A stretch of DNA of 64,000 bases from Polytrichum commune (Eukaryota > Streptophyta > Polytrichopsida > Polytrichales > Polytrichaceae). A program made the position numbers and the translations under genes. Every line of letters begins with the position of its first letter. Position 1 is the stretch's first letter. Below the pieces are notes generated by a model, which was given only the letters and a program-made list of their open reading frames with translations, was not told where the DNA came from and did not search any database. Location: positions 50,775,169-50,839,168 of the forward strand of contig OX485806.1 of assembly GCA_950295325.1 (NCBI GenBank), given 5' to 3'. Of the stretch, positions 23,990-38,168 are shown piece after piece.

Positions 23990-25760
23990 TACAAACTTAA
24001 AATGCCTTCGGTCCACGTATGGTACCTTCTTCATGTAACCTTGAGACATATTCAAACACCAAACATTACTATGCACATCTCCCCACCCACATTTCCACCT
24101 CCATACACCACCCTACCAAATCCCCATCACCACACCCCCAACCAACCCCCTCCGCCAACACACCCTCGCCAAATGGCCCTGATGCTCAAGCATATCTTAT
24201 AGATGCCATTTATGGCGTCCGTATAGACTGTAAACTAGATTCCAATGGCAACACAAATCCAATCACATGTAACTTTGTCACTAGAAAGGTCATTCAATTT
24301 GGAATACATATGGGAACCTCTTTGGACCCATGACAACTATGACCCCATCCACAATGCTCATATTTTCACCAAGCACTACACCCAAACCATGCACGACCAC
24401 CTACACAAGATACACCACAAACACTACCTACAACCTCAAACCACATACATTAGCTTTGTTGAAAAACCATTGCATTTCCCACACATTTGCCAAACACACA
24501 AGAATGTAATCCAAACATTGATAGAAACAACACAAAACCCACCCTTCACATCTCTGCCTCCATTGCACGTCTCCACACATCCACAAATATTTTGCCACAC
24601 ACATCCAATGGGTTCATAACCAATACCAACGACATCACAACTCTTCACTCTTCCCAACAATAAATTCCCTTCCTCAGAATGTCAAACTTGAACTAATATG
24701 GCTCATCCAAAATTACACATTAGACCTTATCCCCCCCACCTCCTACCAACCCCACTACAATTAGACATCCCTTGCCCATAACACTATAACCCCCTTCTAT
24801 ACTAGCATTTCTTGAATAAATTCATTCTCACTCACTCATTTTTACTATTCTAAGCCATTTACATGCCCCTTCAAACTCCACAGCTACCATTCCTCCCATC
24901 CACGTGATGCAATCTTTGGTGCCACTGTTACGCCCACTCTACCCAGTGGTCGAGGAGAAGCCTAGTCTACCTACCGTATTCTCAAGCAACAATAAAAACA
25001 CCACATTGGTCCAAAACGGTAGTGCACACATACCATGAGGCCCTTACCATTTTCATCTGGCCACACAAAAATTGGTGCAACAAAAAACACCCCCTCTCAA
25101 GCCACCACCCAAACACCTAGGTACTCGTTTGCCTCAACCCACACATTCTCAATACTACCCCCAAACACAATTCCCATCATACCTAGCCCGCATTGAACCC
25201 AAAATCATCACGATTCTATGCATATAACAATTTTGACGACCATTCATTATCCTCATCTTTGTTGAATGTTCAAATGTTGTTTTGAAGCTACGTCACAACT
25301 ACCACAATTCCCCCTCACACAAATTTGAACCCATTGGACACCCCACCAAGGTCAACCTATGTAAATATGAATACATACCCCACATTTTTCCTACTACTTT
25401 GAATATTCCCCATCCTAACCCTACTCCTCTTAACTTTGTTCTTCATACAACCACAACTAAGATATCCTACACAAATGGCTTTCTCGCCCCCCCCCCCCCC
25501 CGCGGTGGCAAGGCGACAAAAGCACCATTAAGCAAGGTATTTTCCACCATTTCAACAAAACCCAAAACGCATATAGACTCCTTGCAAGACAAAATATCCT
25601 ACGTGCATAGCTAACAACCATCTTCTTAGCCCTCCACTTCACCAAATACAACACCACACATTCATGTATCTTTATAGACAACCTCAATTTCATCTACCTT
25701 CTCCACAACCACCTCTCCCAACCCTCCTCCCAGCACAACCACCCCAACAAATTGCTTATA
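23990..25760. repeat. C/A-rich, G-poor tract of about 1.8 kb
   Basis: The plus strand is markedly depleted in G and rich in C and A (runs such as ACCACACCCCCAACCAACCC), ending near 25750. Forward ORFs (24002-24333, 24245-24619, 25282-25614) are proline-, histidine- and threonine-rich and overlap in different frames. This is what the composition alone would give. It may be the decayed coding strand of a transposon gene; I cannot assign it. A run of about 14 C sits near 25487-25501. Confidence 0.45.
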
Positions 25761-28700
25761 CAAGACAATAAGTGACGACTATGATAACACATATCCCCCT
25801 TAATGCTCCAAAACATCTGCACACTATGTTATAGGATTGGTCTCGTGGTGGTTCATCTCTTTGTGGTCTGATATGTGGACCATAACCTCAATTTTTATTT
25901 CCATATTCATTTATTCTCCTTGGAATTTGTGTTGTTTTTTTACTACCCTCGGGATTACTGTACTCATAGGGTTAATGTGTGGAATTCCCATATTGTAATT
26001 CCTCCTTGGATATCCAAATGCATTACTAACTAGGTAGTCGTTTGGCCTATCCATCCCCCTGCTAAACTAAATTTGTTTCCTAATAGACATGTGCAACAAG
26101 ATGGGGAAGGGGTATAGTAGGGGTTGTATAAGAAGGATAGGAGAAGTGTAACATCAAGGGGTTGGAAGTAGCAAATTGAACAGTAGTAGAAAAAAGAAAT
26201 TCCAATGGAAATCGTCCTTGCCCAAGATGTCTATTGTCTATAAAAAAAATTATCAATTGAAATTATGATTCCATATGTCTTGGAATGTTACATCAATTGC
26301 AAAGTTTTTGGTTTCCTCCATCATGGACTCCGTCTTTCCATAAGTCACGTGAAGGTTGAAATCTTACATGTGTTAGTGTGGCAACATCCATGACTGCAAT
26401 TGTTGCCATAGTCATTTCAAGCTCCTAAAGCGGCCATAATTGATTCACCCGTATTGTAATGCTCATAATCCCCATGTCTAACAAAATCTAGCGGTCTAGA
26501 TGTTTTTTTTTTCAATATTTTGGAAATTCAAAACCACCATATATGAGCATCAAAACCCCAAGAATGAACCCTACAACATGATGCCTCAAACCATTCAATT
26601 ATCTTGGACTAAGGAATAGACATCCCCCTGGAGTTCCAAATAAGAATCAAACCCAACACATGTTGCAACAAATCAAAAAACCGTGCCTTCATAATATCCA
26701 CCCTTGATATACACATCGCCCACAACCAAAACATGTATCCACTCAAATGGGCCTACAATGCCCTTGTCGTTTGTCAATACTAGGGACCACCTTCGACATG
26801 AGGCAATAGCACTTGACCCATAGCCCTATTTAATAAAACCGTCCATGTTCACATATGAGCTTGCGGCTATGGTCAAGGTGAAACATCCCTCATTCATGCC
26901 AAAACTCAAGGTTGATGTTGTCTCTCTGAGAGTTGGAGCCATGTGTGTGTGGGGCCCTTTCTTAAAGCCCCTCATGTAGAAAATTCTCATGGCAAAAAAT
27001 GAGAGTATGCAAACTTGAGGAGAGAGGGAGTGAGTGGCACCCAATGAAACATGTACGGTTCCACATGGATGTACAACTTCATTTTTGGTGCACCCTATGG
27101 TCCACCTAATCATACTGGGGGATATTCAAAGGAGCCGGGTATTTTCAACCAACCATGTGGGAATCTAGGGCTTGCCATTGGGGGAGACATGTGCTGACAT
27201 GTTTGTCCACGCATGTTCAAGGTGTTCACCTTTGAAAGGAGTTAGTAGTTGTCAAGGGCTTTGTAATACTCATTATTCATTTCTCGGGATTACATAGAAC
27301 TTATACTAAATTGAAAATGAATCAAAACCATAATTCATGACGATGGAAACATTGGAGTCAATTTTCTTACTAGTTATTCAAGAAGCAAATGTAATAAGAA
27401 TTTGGCTAACATAGTATTGATAATGCACAAACCAAAAACAAAATCAATGGGATAGGTTGCAAACCATAGATAGAAGCACAATGAGAAGGTCATCGATTAT
27501 GAGCAGCTAGCAAGTAATTGTGCAACCTCTAAGAAAGCTCCAAGCTACGGTAGTAGCCACATCACCATAGCTAAACAAACATTAGCAAAAATACAAATTT
27601 CCGAAGGGAGTTAACAGCTGGGGAACATAGGTTTAACGGGGTGTTGGGAACAAAACCAAAAGGAACGTGACCACAAAATAGGAGCCACATGGAAACACCC
27701 AAAAATCATGCCGATTTAGGGTTTATAAGCCACATGAATAGGGTAGGTAACCCATGGTGACAGGGTAGGCATAAAACACTAATATGGAAATGTTAATGAA
27801 CTAAGGAGATTATGAAACATTGATGTCATCATTTTTGGAACAAATTATGAGGATATTATTAGCATTACGTATATTAGATTAATACTTAAAAAACATTGAT
27901 AATTCTTTTTCTTGCAATTCAATCATATTAGGCCACCTCAACTATGCCTTGAGGATGAGATTAATTTTCAATTAAATTATAGTGTAGCATATTACACCCA
28001 CACATATACAAAGCTCCCATATATATATGGATAAGAATTTAAAATATGAACATATGAATAATGTGATGGTTATAACCATTAGGATAAATTTTCATCTACA
28101 AGTGTCATACACATGTCAGGATTTAACCAAAAGGGAATAGTGGTTATAAGATATCTGAATTTTAGTTAGAAAGAAGATTACTATATAAAGGAAGATTTTT
28201 TTGGGAGATATCTCTTTTCATAGCAATGAACTCTTCTTATGATCGAGTGTCAAACAAAACTTGAGCTTACCTTGTATCTTTATTCTTGGAGACCATTTTT
28301 CGGAATATGCTTACAATTTCTCTCCACCCAAGAATGTGATGTCTCTTTTTCTCAAATCTTTTGCGAGATGTTGGGTGTCATGATAGTTGAATGAGTTTTC
28401 AATGGACAGGATAGTATTTTTTTTTTAGCAAACACTCAAAAGATTAGTGCGGGGGTGAAATACAAGTGCTCAAGGTTTCAAAGAATGATTGGAGTTTTGA
28501 ATCAACATGATGATTGCATTAACCTCAATACACATTGAAGCTTGAGTCAATTAATTGTTTGTTTTTCTTGTTTTTTGTATTGAACCTCCTAAAAAATGAG
28601 CATTATCAAGTGAATACGTTAATTATGAGAACTCACTTACTCTAAGTTGAAGTGCTTTGCAAAGTTTAATCATCTGAGAGATTACGGAAGTCTTTACTCA

Positions 28701-31070
28701 TCTTTGAATCACACATGGGGTTCTTGTGGAATTGTATGATTAAATATGTAGAATATTATATTGATTATTTTGTCAATGTTGTTAAACATGTCATAAGCAT
28801 GATCAACATATATATATACACACACACACACACACAAAGATATAACACTTGGGCTAAAAGAATATTGACATAAGAACATGTATCTTCTACCACTTAAGAT
28901 ATTAATTTTCAATACTCACTATTGCTATAACTTATCAAGAAAATGATTTGGTAATATGTAAACTAACACACTCTTATAATAAAGTTCAAGGTTGATTTTT
29001 GAATTGATGCGATTACCTATATGCATGAATTGATGTTGTAAGTCTTACACTATTACGGAAACCATAAAGTGAATTAAGAAATTGACCTTCTTCGAGAAAC
29101 TTAATTGGGACCTCAAAGAGTTTTTTTGGTCATCAATGGTTAAGGACTTTGATTGATGTGATTTCTCTTGCTATGATATGAAAAAAACTTTATGATATTA
29201 ATACACCTCCAAGAGCTCCATCTTCGTTGAATTTCATAATCAATGAGCCTTATATTTGAGAGTGAAAATAATTAAGATTGAGATCTCCTAACTCCAAAGT
29301 AATTATATTCAGATCATAGGAAAAAGAAAAGGTTAACACTTTATTTAGGGTTTAATTGAGCAAATTAATGAGACACAATAGTTTCTTGAATGATTATAAA
29401 ATAACATGATGCTCCACCATGAGTCTTCCTAGCTTATTTGCGAGAAAACGACCTACGGAGTTCATCAAATATACATAAAGGAAGAAAATTATTTCATCTA
29501 GTTTTTAAAAAATAAATAGATAAATACTATTTTTTTAAGGGAATTAAATATTTCACATATGCCAAACAAAAAGGGTGAGGGTTGTTGCATATAGATTTGC
29601 ATGCCCAAATCATCATGTTTTGGACCAAAGGTGGGCTTGTTTATGGTGGCAACAACATGGTTGGTGAATTCACGGTTTTTTTCAAATTTTGTGGTGTTAG
29701 GTGGGCTTGCAAAAAGGCAAAGAAAAATGATCCACGACAACAATGTGAATAGCAATGCTCATAGGCACTTGTGGTTACATTCAATCACCCAAGGATTATA
29801 TCCTACTAGGCATTGAGGAGTGATAGTATGGAAAACTTTAGTTGGTGGTGGAATGTGGGATTTCCCTACAAGGATTGGGAGGGATGCAATTTGCAAATGA
29901 CATCGCCACTTTCTAACACTTTTAAGGAGAAAACAACTTTGGATGGGGTTTTTCATGTGCATAATGGGCAAACCCAAATGGTATCATATGAGCGGTGAGG
30001 AATGAACGGTGAGTGGTGTTTTCCAATGGATTAGGTTAACAAAAAGTTTGGACTTACTCATATTGGTACACTATAACTATGGCACTTACAGTAATCCAAA
30101 ATGACATGCAAATTTTTTTGAGACGGTTTAGCAATCACAACCATGTTTAAAATAATACATAATGATTTTTTAACAACCCTAGAAACATTCCACCACTTCA
30201 CAAAACCAAAGGAGACATTTTGCATACATGTATTTCAACCTTCAAGCATGCTCATTCAATCTTTGTTGGTATATAAATTCAATAGAAATAAATATAAATA
30301 CCATGTCTACCAATTAGAATATTTGAAATACAAATCTCTTTATCACAACTACAAATTTTGAGCACAACTACTAGTATACAATGATGTATGCAAATTTCAT
30401 TATGAAAAATTATTAACGGGCGTCCTTGTTTCTTTTTTTTACCTTGTAATCTACAAAAGGGTTCCAATTTTGGCTTATGGAGCTATGGCAAATGATTAGA
30501 ACTAAAGAGGTCACCATAACTTGAGCAACATTCTTTGCATATGGAGGGAGGACAAAAACAGGTGGAGGCAACATGATGCCTATCATTAATTTGCAATTAT
30601 CAGAATCAACAAATTAAAAAAAAAATCAAACTTCACTGAAATGTATATCAAATAAGTTAGGGAAATGCAAACATACATAATTTTAACGTGTGATCACTTC
30701 GCAACCATGCGTCGTCTCCATCAAGTGAGGTCACATGGAGAACTTGCAAATTGGGGAGGAGGGTTAGCATTGCATATGGGACCAAAGACCACATCAAATT
30801 TGGCCTTATCCCCCTCATATGCAACAAGGTGGTGTCTATTGTGTTTGCAATCTATAAAAACACACCTACACCATGCATCGGTAGATAGATTGTTAATAAT
30901 CATAACGAAAACCAACATTGAGGTGTGATGTGAACAAGGTTGTAGACAATGTTTACAATAACCTATGGATGCATATGCATCAAGGACCACGGGCCTAGGT
31001 TTAGTTGGAGCCTCAAGTAGGATTTGCATTGCACCATGTTCTTTCTCTCATCCACCTCTCCATGGGACCT
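25761..31070. other. AT-rich spacer, no gene supported
   Basis: About 5.3 kb of AT-rich DNA with short ORFs at the level expected by chance. Minus-strand ORFs at 26826-27113 and 30721-31029 are the longest and match no family I know. No RNA gene, LTR pair or TIR pair was found by eye. Confidence 0.4.
28806..28837. repeat. (AT)n(AC)n compound microsatellite
   Basis: An uninterrupted run of TA dinucleotides passes directly into AC dinucleotides. Confidence 0.9.
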
Positions 31071-31590
31071 TCCTATGCACGAGTTAAGTTGATGCCTTAA
31101 TATAATTGAAAAGAACATCTAGGGAAGGGAGGTTAATCCCCTTCTTCCACCTTATTTTTCAAAAATAAAAATATAGTGTAATATTATAATAATTTTACAT
31201 TTGAAAACAAATGATCAAAAATTAAAATTTTGCTTGTGCAAAATGTTTATTTTAAAAAAGTGACGTAGGGGGGGCTTAGTGCCCATTTTTTTTTTCATGT
31301 GGTCATTTGTATCAGGCATTGGGGGGAGTGAATGGGAGGGGCATTGCTTCCCCACCCAATACTAACCTTATATTCTACCAAGATGGAGGGGAGGGTTGAT
31401 CACCTCCCCTTGCCAAAAAAATCAGACAATGGGAGGGTTTCAATTTTTTTTTCCTCAACAATTAAAATCAACGCTTCAAAGAAAGTGTTGATCACCTTCC
31501 CTCCACCAAATCCAAGAACAAATAATAAAAATTATGATGGAAAAAAATGATAATTTCTTTCGGAAGGGGGGGGGGGATTGTCATCCAAAA
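31070..31590. repeat. Dispersed repeat with GGGTTGATCACCTCCC modules, copy 1
   Basis: Repeated purine-rich blocks (GGGAGGG) are joined through TTGATCA or a variant to pyrimidine-rich blocks (CCTCCCC), for example near 31113, 31385 and 31487. The same arrangement recurs at 33.98-34.48 kb. Homopolymer G runs lie at 31268-31274 and 31566-31575. No coding potential. Confidence 0.5.
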
Positions 31591-33980
31591 TCTTGCCCAA
31601 AATAGTCAAATTTTTAGGTTTGATGATTTGTTAATTGAACTCTTGTGTGTGAATGTTGATATAATATTAAATTTTAATTTAATGCTTACTAAGTACAAAA
31701 ATGGTTAGTAGCTGCTAAAAATGAACATTTTGACTATTGGCCATGATTAAAAAAGAGCCCATGAAGCTACAATAGACATGTGGGTAATGACAAACAACTT
31801 TTGAGCTCAGCTTTGGACATACACACCTTTTGATAGCTGAGGCTTTTGCTCCTCTCTCTTATTTAATCTTGATTATTCAAAGCAATCAAGGATTAACTTG
31901 AATGCAAATGCATGAGTGTTAAAGTCCTTCTAGGAAAGATAGAGGAAATTCTACCATAGCCAAAGTGCCTAGTGCCAATGTTTAATTATAATAATTGGAG
32001 GTAAATCTTTTTTTGTGAATTTATCTTATGCAAATTCCATGTGTGTGTAACAATTTTGTTTGTGTGATTATCTAAGCCATTGTTTGAATACCAAAGTGTG
32101 AAGCCTTTGGTTTTTAAGGTAAGATATTGGAGATATTGTTGTTAAATTTTCTCGAGAATGTGCATGGCCATAAAAAATAATTGGGTCACAAGGTCTGAAA
32201 TTCTTTGAGAAGATAGTGTCACATATGGTCTTAGGTAGGAAACTTTCAATTGTATATGAGGGAAGAGTGGCGAGATTTGTTGCTATAGAAATTGTAGTTT
32301 CCGAGTTACTTGTAGATTGGGCAAATTGTCGAGAGGGAGTGAATGGTCTTATGCATACAACTATTCATATGAATGTGTGAAGTATATTTCTCTATGAAAT
32401 TATCTTTTGCAAGTTTTCTTTGATTGTGACAATTGGCTCAAAGTGTTTTGTGAAACAAATATATGAATTCTTGGGAAGAGAGTGAAAGTCAGTCAGTCAA
32501 AATTGGTTAAATACCATTGTTTGAAATATAGCACTCATGTGTGAAACTCTTATGTTAAAATGATGAATATTGATGTGCAATCAACTTTGTGAATGGCAAA
32601 TGTCTGGATGTAATTGTTTAAATAATTGTCTTACCTCTCAAAGAAGATGATTAAAAATTGAATTGGACATTGTCAGTACAATTGTCAAACTATAGGATGT
32701 GAAGCTTTGAAATATGGATAATTATCAAAAAAACAAACAATTTTCTGAACATAAACCATTCATGAGAAGTTAGCGTTGAATTGTACTTAAGAAATATCTT
32801 ATTTAAGAATTGTATAAAGAAAAAATTGAGCAGGGCCATAAGCAGGAGCGCCGCAGATGAAATGCAAAGGCTCAAAGCTACAAACTAGCTATGGTTTTTT
32901 AGAAACCCAAAGAGATGTAGCAGGTTGAGAGAATGGATTAGTATTTGTATCGACCCAATTGTCCCATCATCAAGGCAAACCATTGTCAAAGCTCCCATGG
33001 CGGCAAAGTCAGGTTTGCTCATTGGCAAGTAACATTTCACAAAGATTTGACGACTACCCGATGTATCTTGACCATTGTCCTTTGATTCACTAAGTGGCCA
33101 CACATATTGAGATTCAGGTGACATGATTACACTAACTTAGGTACTTTACATTATAGACTAGTGGTTAGATAAATTGACCATTTTTTTTAATAATTTTATT
33201 TTAATTCAATGAACTTATTATGACATAGAAGGATAACCTAAAAGTATTTAAGCTACAAACATAAAATGAATTCCAAAAATTATTGGAGTTGAATGTGCAT
33301 TACAAAAAATGATACAAGAAATCAACATGTGAATTGTTGTTGACGTTAATAATTCAAATCAACATATGAATGAACCATGGCATAGGCATACATACTAACT
33401 TGTTATGGCCTATAATTCCTGAAACTTATAGGATATTGTCTCTCAATTGGTTCAAGTAAGGACAATTTTCCCACAAACTCATGAAATCTAAGATAAATCA
33501 ATTAACGTTGCAACCTGCAGGATTTGTTCTACTATGTTTCATGATCCACTAAATTATCAAATAATTAAGGAAGATTATTGCTCATTTTAGAGTGCCCTTG
33601 GTGCTAATTACATGTGGTTACTAGTTACTCAAAAAGACTATTGATGAGCCGTGACTCCTTCCATTGCAATTTGTGGTTTAGCAAGTCAATACTCTCGGAC
33701 CATGGTTATAAGGGGGAGACTGCACAATTGCATCAACTGCATTGAGTACCCTTGTAATTCACTCATCAAACACAATTTATCCTTGGAATCATATAAAACA
33801 AGGTCCCACCTAGGTTTTGATACACAAATCCCACCTAAAACCATTATGATCTATCATTTAACTTACTAATGACACCTATAGGAGAAACTAACACTCATTC
33901 AACCTTCCATGCATTATTTTGTTAGACGGAGCCCAATCCAAAAAGCTATCTACATGAATCACTTGTGTTTTGACAAAATA
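31591..33980. other. AT-rich spacer, nothing recognised
   Basis: No ORF above noise except an unrecognised 79-codon minus-strand frame at 32885-33124. Confidence 0.4.
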
Positions 33981-33984
33981 AGAT

Positions 33985-34480
33985 ATACGGGGGAGGGGTC
34001 GATGAATGGTCCTTACTCCTTTCACCCCCAAAAAAACCCTCAAGCCAACGTAGTAGAAACCCTTGTAGAAGGTAGAGGGATCAACTCCCCCCCCCCCCCC
34101 CCCCCCCACACACAGACACACACAAATCAAAGATTGGAGATGCGGGTTGATCACCTCCCCCCATGCCAAGAAATAAAACATGATGAAGGGAAAGGGTTGA
34201 ATTCTTCCTTCAAAACACACAATCAAAAGCTATGGGAAGGGTTGATCACATCCCTTCCATATACCTAGAGCTAGAAAAAAAACATAAGTGAAAAGAAAAG
34301 CATTGATCCCTTCATATTCCCAAAAATGAAATTTCATAAGTGATCAAAATTTTGCTTGCATAGAATTTTGGTCGTTTTTATTAAATTTTAAATTTTATTC
34401 TTGAGGGAAAGGGATCAATCCTCCCCCTTCAATTGTCCTTTGAATTGCTAGAATGCATGAAGGGGGGGGGGCCTCGAGGA
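33985..34480. repeat. Dispersed repeat with GGGTTGATCACCTCCC modules, copy 2
   Basis: Modules near 33988, 34075, 34143, 34190, 34238 and 34415 carry the same GGGAGGG-TTGATCA-CCTCCCC logic as copy 1. A run of more than 20 C followed by CA repeats occupies about 34087-34125; such a run is prone to length error in sequencing. Confidence 0.55.
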
Positions 34481-35285
34481 GGCCACATTGTTTTAAAATA
34501 AGTATACACATGCAATAACATAGTAATTTACATGGGGTTATTCACCTACTAGAATGAATTATAAAGCATGTTAATTTCAAAATAATGGTAAATTTTTGTG
34601 ATTATTGGCACGTATGGGTAATTATAAATTTTTGAATGATCAATTTAAGGGTACCATATATTACTTATATGTTAAAGAAATCACCAATTCTCCAAAGTCC
34701 TTAAAGTGTATAATTAACTATATGCCTTGCAAGAAACATATGTACAAAACAAAGCAAACAAACATTCTCTAGGGTTTACGGTTTATGGTTTGGGATCATA
34801 GTCAAACCCAGTGCAAAACAACACATCATGTATTTAACAACAACAATGAAATGCATGTACATGTCATAAACAAAATAAGACAACAAATAAAAGTTTTGTG
34901 TTCATTAACAAAGTTTAAAGGGTTTCAAAATTATGGCATATTTAGAGATCTTAATTAAGGATTTCACGTCCATCACGTCATGTCATGTCATGTCATAGCA
35001 ACATGACATCGGACCAAAAAAAATCACATTAGTGGAGAAAAATCCGATAGTTCATCCAGGGATAACATGACGTGATCAACACCTTGGTTGACTGCTACAT
35101 TGCAATTGACATGGTATTTAATTACCCAAATATATACATAGACCATTAGATTTTTTGGCTACAAGATCTGACATTCCAAATTTTGGGGGGATTTTTTGGA
35201 ACACATACCATTGTTAATAACATTATTAGATGGAGTCCGCACCCTTTGTGAACTCTGATGCTAGTTTTGAAATCGGCACCGATGA
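34481..35285. other. AT-rich spacer with TGTCA microsatellite
   Basis: Contains a short (TGTCA)n run at about 34976-35000. Otherwise nothing is recognised. The left end of the Harbinger-like element should lie here, but I could not find its terminal repeat. Confidence 0.4.
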
Positions 35286-35292
35286 ATAAATC

Positions 35293-36405
35293 TTGCAAAG
35301 GTTAGAAGACAACATCTTGTTGGTGTACACCATGATGATGGTGGCTTGCAAAACTCATAAGTTATTCAATGCCAATGAGCTAGACAAAGGTGGTCAACAA
35401 ACCATCAACCACAATGAGGGCGTTATTAACATCTTGAGCCGGATGCGTGAGGTGCCTCTGTTGTTCAAAGCTTTGACAAATTTTGAAGTTGGAGAATTTG
35501 ACCTGCTTGTTTCCCTTGTGTGTCCTACAATTCTTGGAAATGCAGGTAGCATGGGTATTCTTAGGGTCATGAATGGGAGGCCGATGAAATTGGCACCCGA
35601 GCAATGTTTGCTCAACCTCATTATGTACTTGAAGCATGATAACGTGGTTGCGTATGCGTTTTTTCAATGGAATGTTGATCGGTCCAATTTGTGTGATGAT
35701 GCGATATTCATTGCTTCATGCATCAATGTTGCACTTGCATATGAGATATATTGGCCCAATGAGGTGGAGCGGCAGAGGTTGGCATCTATAAATCCGCGTT
35801 CTCTGGGTTGTATTGGAATTATTGATGGCGTGCTTGTCAAAATTCGGAAGCCTTGGAACAATTCCAACCATGCCAAATGCTTTAATGGCCGCAAGAAGTT
35901 GTATTGTATGAACTATATGGTGGTGGTGTCGTACAAAGTAAGTTTCATTCACTTGGATTTAGGGTTCCCATGGTTATCATGATGTTACGATTCTCCACCA
36001 TTCACCTTTATAGTTGTTGGCGTGCCCACTCCACTCATGTGACATGTTTTTTGAGTACTTGCTTGGAGATCCCAAATACCTTGGGAAAAACATGTTTATA
36101 ATGCGGAGAGTTGGTAATATGGAGAAACCACCAGATAGGGATCAAGGAGCACTAACAACATACAACAAGATGCATGCTAGCTTACCATGTGAGAGTCGAG
36201 TTGGGGTATTGGTGGCTTGAAGCATAAATTTTCAAAGATTCATAAAAACATTTGATCATACTAAGCCCAAGTACAACCACTTGTTTGGAGATGCAACGTT
36301 CTTGACTAACTTCATACATAGGCGTAGAATGGTTTTTGAGCATGCCATTGTTGGAGAACAACTTCCGCCCGCACAACCTCGTGGATGGGAGGGTGATTTT
36401 TGAGT
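35293..36405 (+). pseudogene. PIF/Harbinger (HARBI1-like) transposase relic
   Basis: Harbinger DDE nuclease that would cut and move the element together with a Myb-like partner. The first frame (35293-35982) covers the N-terminal helical region and catalytic block 1, SLGCIGIIDGVLVKIRKPW, where D in IIDG is the first catalytic residue, then NGRKKLYCMNYMVVV. Near 35965 the frame shifts to GYHDVTIL (second catalytic D). It then passes to EYLLGDPKYLGKNMFIMRR (about 36055), to WGIGGLKHKFSKIHKNI (third catalytic region, about 36207) and after another shift to TKPKYNHLFGDATFLTNFIH and RRRM. Several shifts and stops make it inactive. Flanking sequences of the gypsy element at 52-63 kb derive from a close relative of this unit. 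Confidence 0.8.
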
Positions 36406-36450
36406 GAATTTGAGTGAATAAGAAGGTTGTTTGTGAAGCAAAGTTGTGGT

Positions 36451-36610
36451 TGTTATGCACACATCTCTTTGAAAGCTTAAGGTTGACTTATCAGCTAAGC
36501 ATTCAAGCATCCATTATGTTGATTCTAAAGCCTAGCTACAATTGTCATGCACACATCTTTTTGAGAGCTTATGGTTGACCTATGGGGCTAAGCATCTAAG
36601 CATCCATGTA
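36451..36610. repeat. Direct duplication of about 92 bp
   Basis: Two diverged copies of TGCACACATCT-TTTGA-AGCTTA-GGTTGAC...GCTAAGCAT..AAGCATCCAT start near 36456 and 36548. They lie between the convergent Harbinger-type ORFs and are present, inverted, at the right end of the window. Confidence 0.75.
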
Positions 36611-36671
36611 TAGGAATATAAGCTCAATCAAATCTTTGCATTAATAAGAAATTGCATGTGATAAGACAATG

Positions 36672-37823
36672 CACGTATACATTCATTTCATGCCTAACAA
36701 CTCCATTACCTTCCTCTTCCCTTCAACTTCATCAATTATGCCCATCTCCATTGCTATCTTGGTGTTGGTGATCTCAACATTTGTGGCCTTTGCATTACTA
36801 ATCCTATATCTAGCCATCAAAAGACTATCTTTAGCCTCACTAAATCCCTCCAGTATTTTGGTCATGGTTCTCATTAAACGAGCTTGCTCTGTCAAACATT
36901 CACCCATTCTCAAAAGTTCTGGAGCCACCTGATATATTATCCGATTGAGCGTTAGGCGTTTTCTCCATTTCCTTTGAGGCTTTGAATATTGTTGTGGCGG
37001 TGGGCATAGATGTTGTTGTCTCGGTTGAGACTGGAGATGGCATATCGCCGGTCCTGTAAGCTGGTGGAGGGCACGTGCTACCTTCAAGAAAAAAATTTCC
37101 TTGTCTTAGTATGTTCATGCCTACATATCCATCTATTTGCTTCAATTTTTCCAATACCACATTTCTTTGCAAACAAACATTCAAACCTCTATCATGGTTG
37201 GATATTCTATTCTTCACCTCCTTCAACCCGTCACAAAGACGATCTTTCAATGTCTTTTCTTGCAAAATGTCCTCAAGGTATGCTTCAAGATAGATGGCCT
37301 GTATTTTCCCCACATGGCGTAAGGTATGAGTTGCGTGACCATCTTCCTATGGTCTTTGGAGTAAAGCCCAAAGTGGATATTGTAGGTGTTCACCAACACG
37401 CTCAACTGCACACCCTTAGGTAATGCCCGTGCATTCTTCGCCGTTGATGTAGACAATGTGTGTGGATTCTCACCACGCACATGTATGGTGACAATAACCG
37501 GATCAACACCCCAAGGAGGACGGCCAACCATCCTAGGGATAGGGGAAGGAGCTAGTGTGGACTGGGTGATGGTGAAGTCATCCTTTAGCTCAATTGATGA
37601 TAGCATGCCAATTCCCTTCGCCACCCTTGCGTCTACTTGCTCCAACATTAAGTTCTCAAGTATGGACATGTCCTCATCGGTAAGCTCGCCATCATTGCAC
37701 AACATTGGACCCTTTATCAAATTCCCAAGAGATATGCCTGCAAAGGGTGGAGTGGGAATATCTCTCCATTCCATCTTTGTATGGATAAGCAAAAAAATTA
37801 ATAAAAAAAGAGAAACATTATAG
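36672..37823 (-). pseudogene. Harbinger-element partner ORF relic
   Basis: Convergent with the transposase relic. Three minus-strand frames follow each other: 37792-37247 (MLIHTKMEWRDIPTPPFAGI...), 37313-36900 (MGKIQAIYLEAYLEDILQEK...) and about 36935-36672 (LTEQARLMRTMTKILEGFSE..., ending ELLGMK-stop). The last looks like a coiled coil. Overlapping frames at 37313-37247 suggest a frameshift. I infer the partner role from position and shared duplication; I see no clear Myb/SANT motif. The halves 37199-37667 and 36454-36892 recur, apparently without change, beside the gypsy element. Confidence 0.5.
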
Positions 37824-38168
37824 ATGAAGCCACAAATGTGTCATTTTTCATTCGCCAATCAAATTCATTCCATACCAACCGTCATCGCAATTAATGGTTT
37901 CCATTACAATTATTGTAAGTCTTATTGGACCGGGCCCACTCAATCCGGAATTCATTTGGATTGAGTTCATAAGCCATCTTGTCTTCTAATGTTATGTAAA
38001 AACCATATAGATCCTCACGTTTCTCATGTCTTACCCCTTGAGCACCAAAAAAAGGGCCCTAAAATATGCCCAAATATCAAGTTTTTTACATGCCATTTTT
38101 TTACCATATAGTTTGTAGCTTGGAAAATCAAAGTATTGATGCTTGACTTCCCTCTCATCCCCTAAAAT

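Noticed and set aside
24002-25614. Proline- and histidine-rich forward ORFs
   Set aside because: Overlapping frames share the same composition, which the C/A-rich DNA alone explains; no motif recognised.
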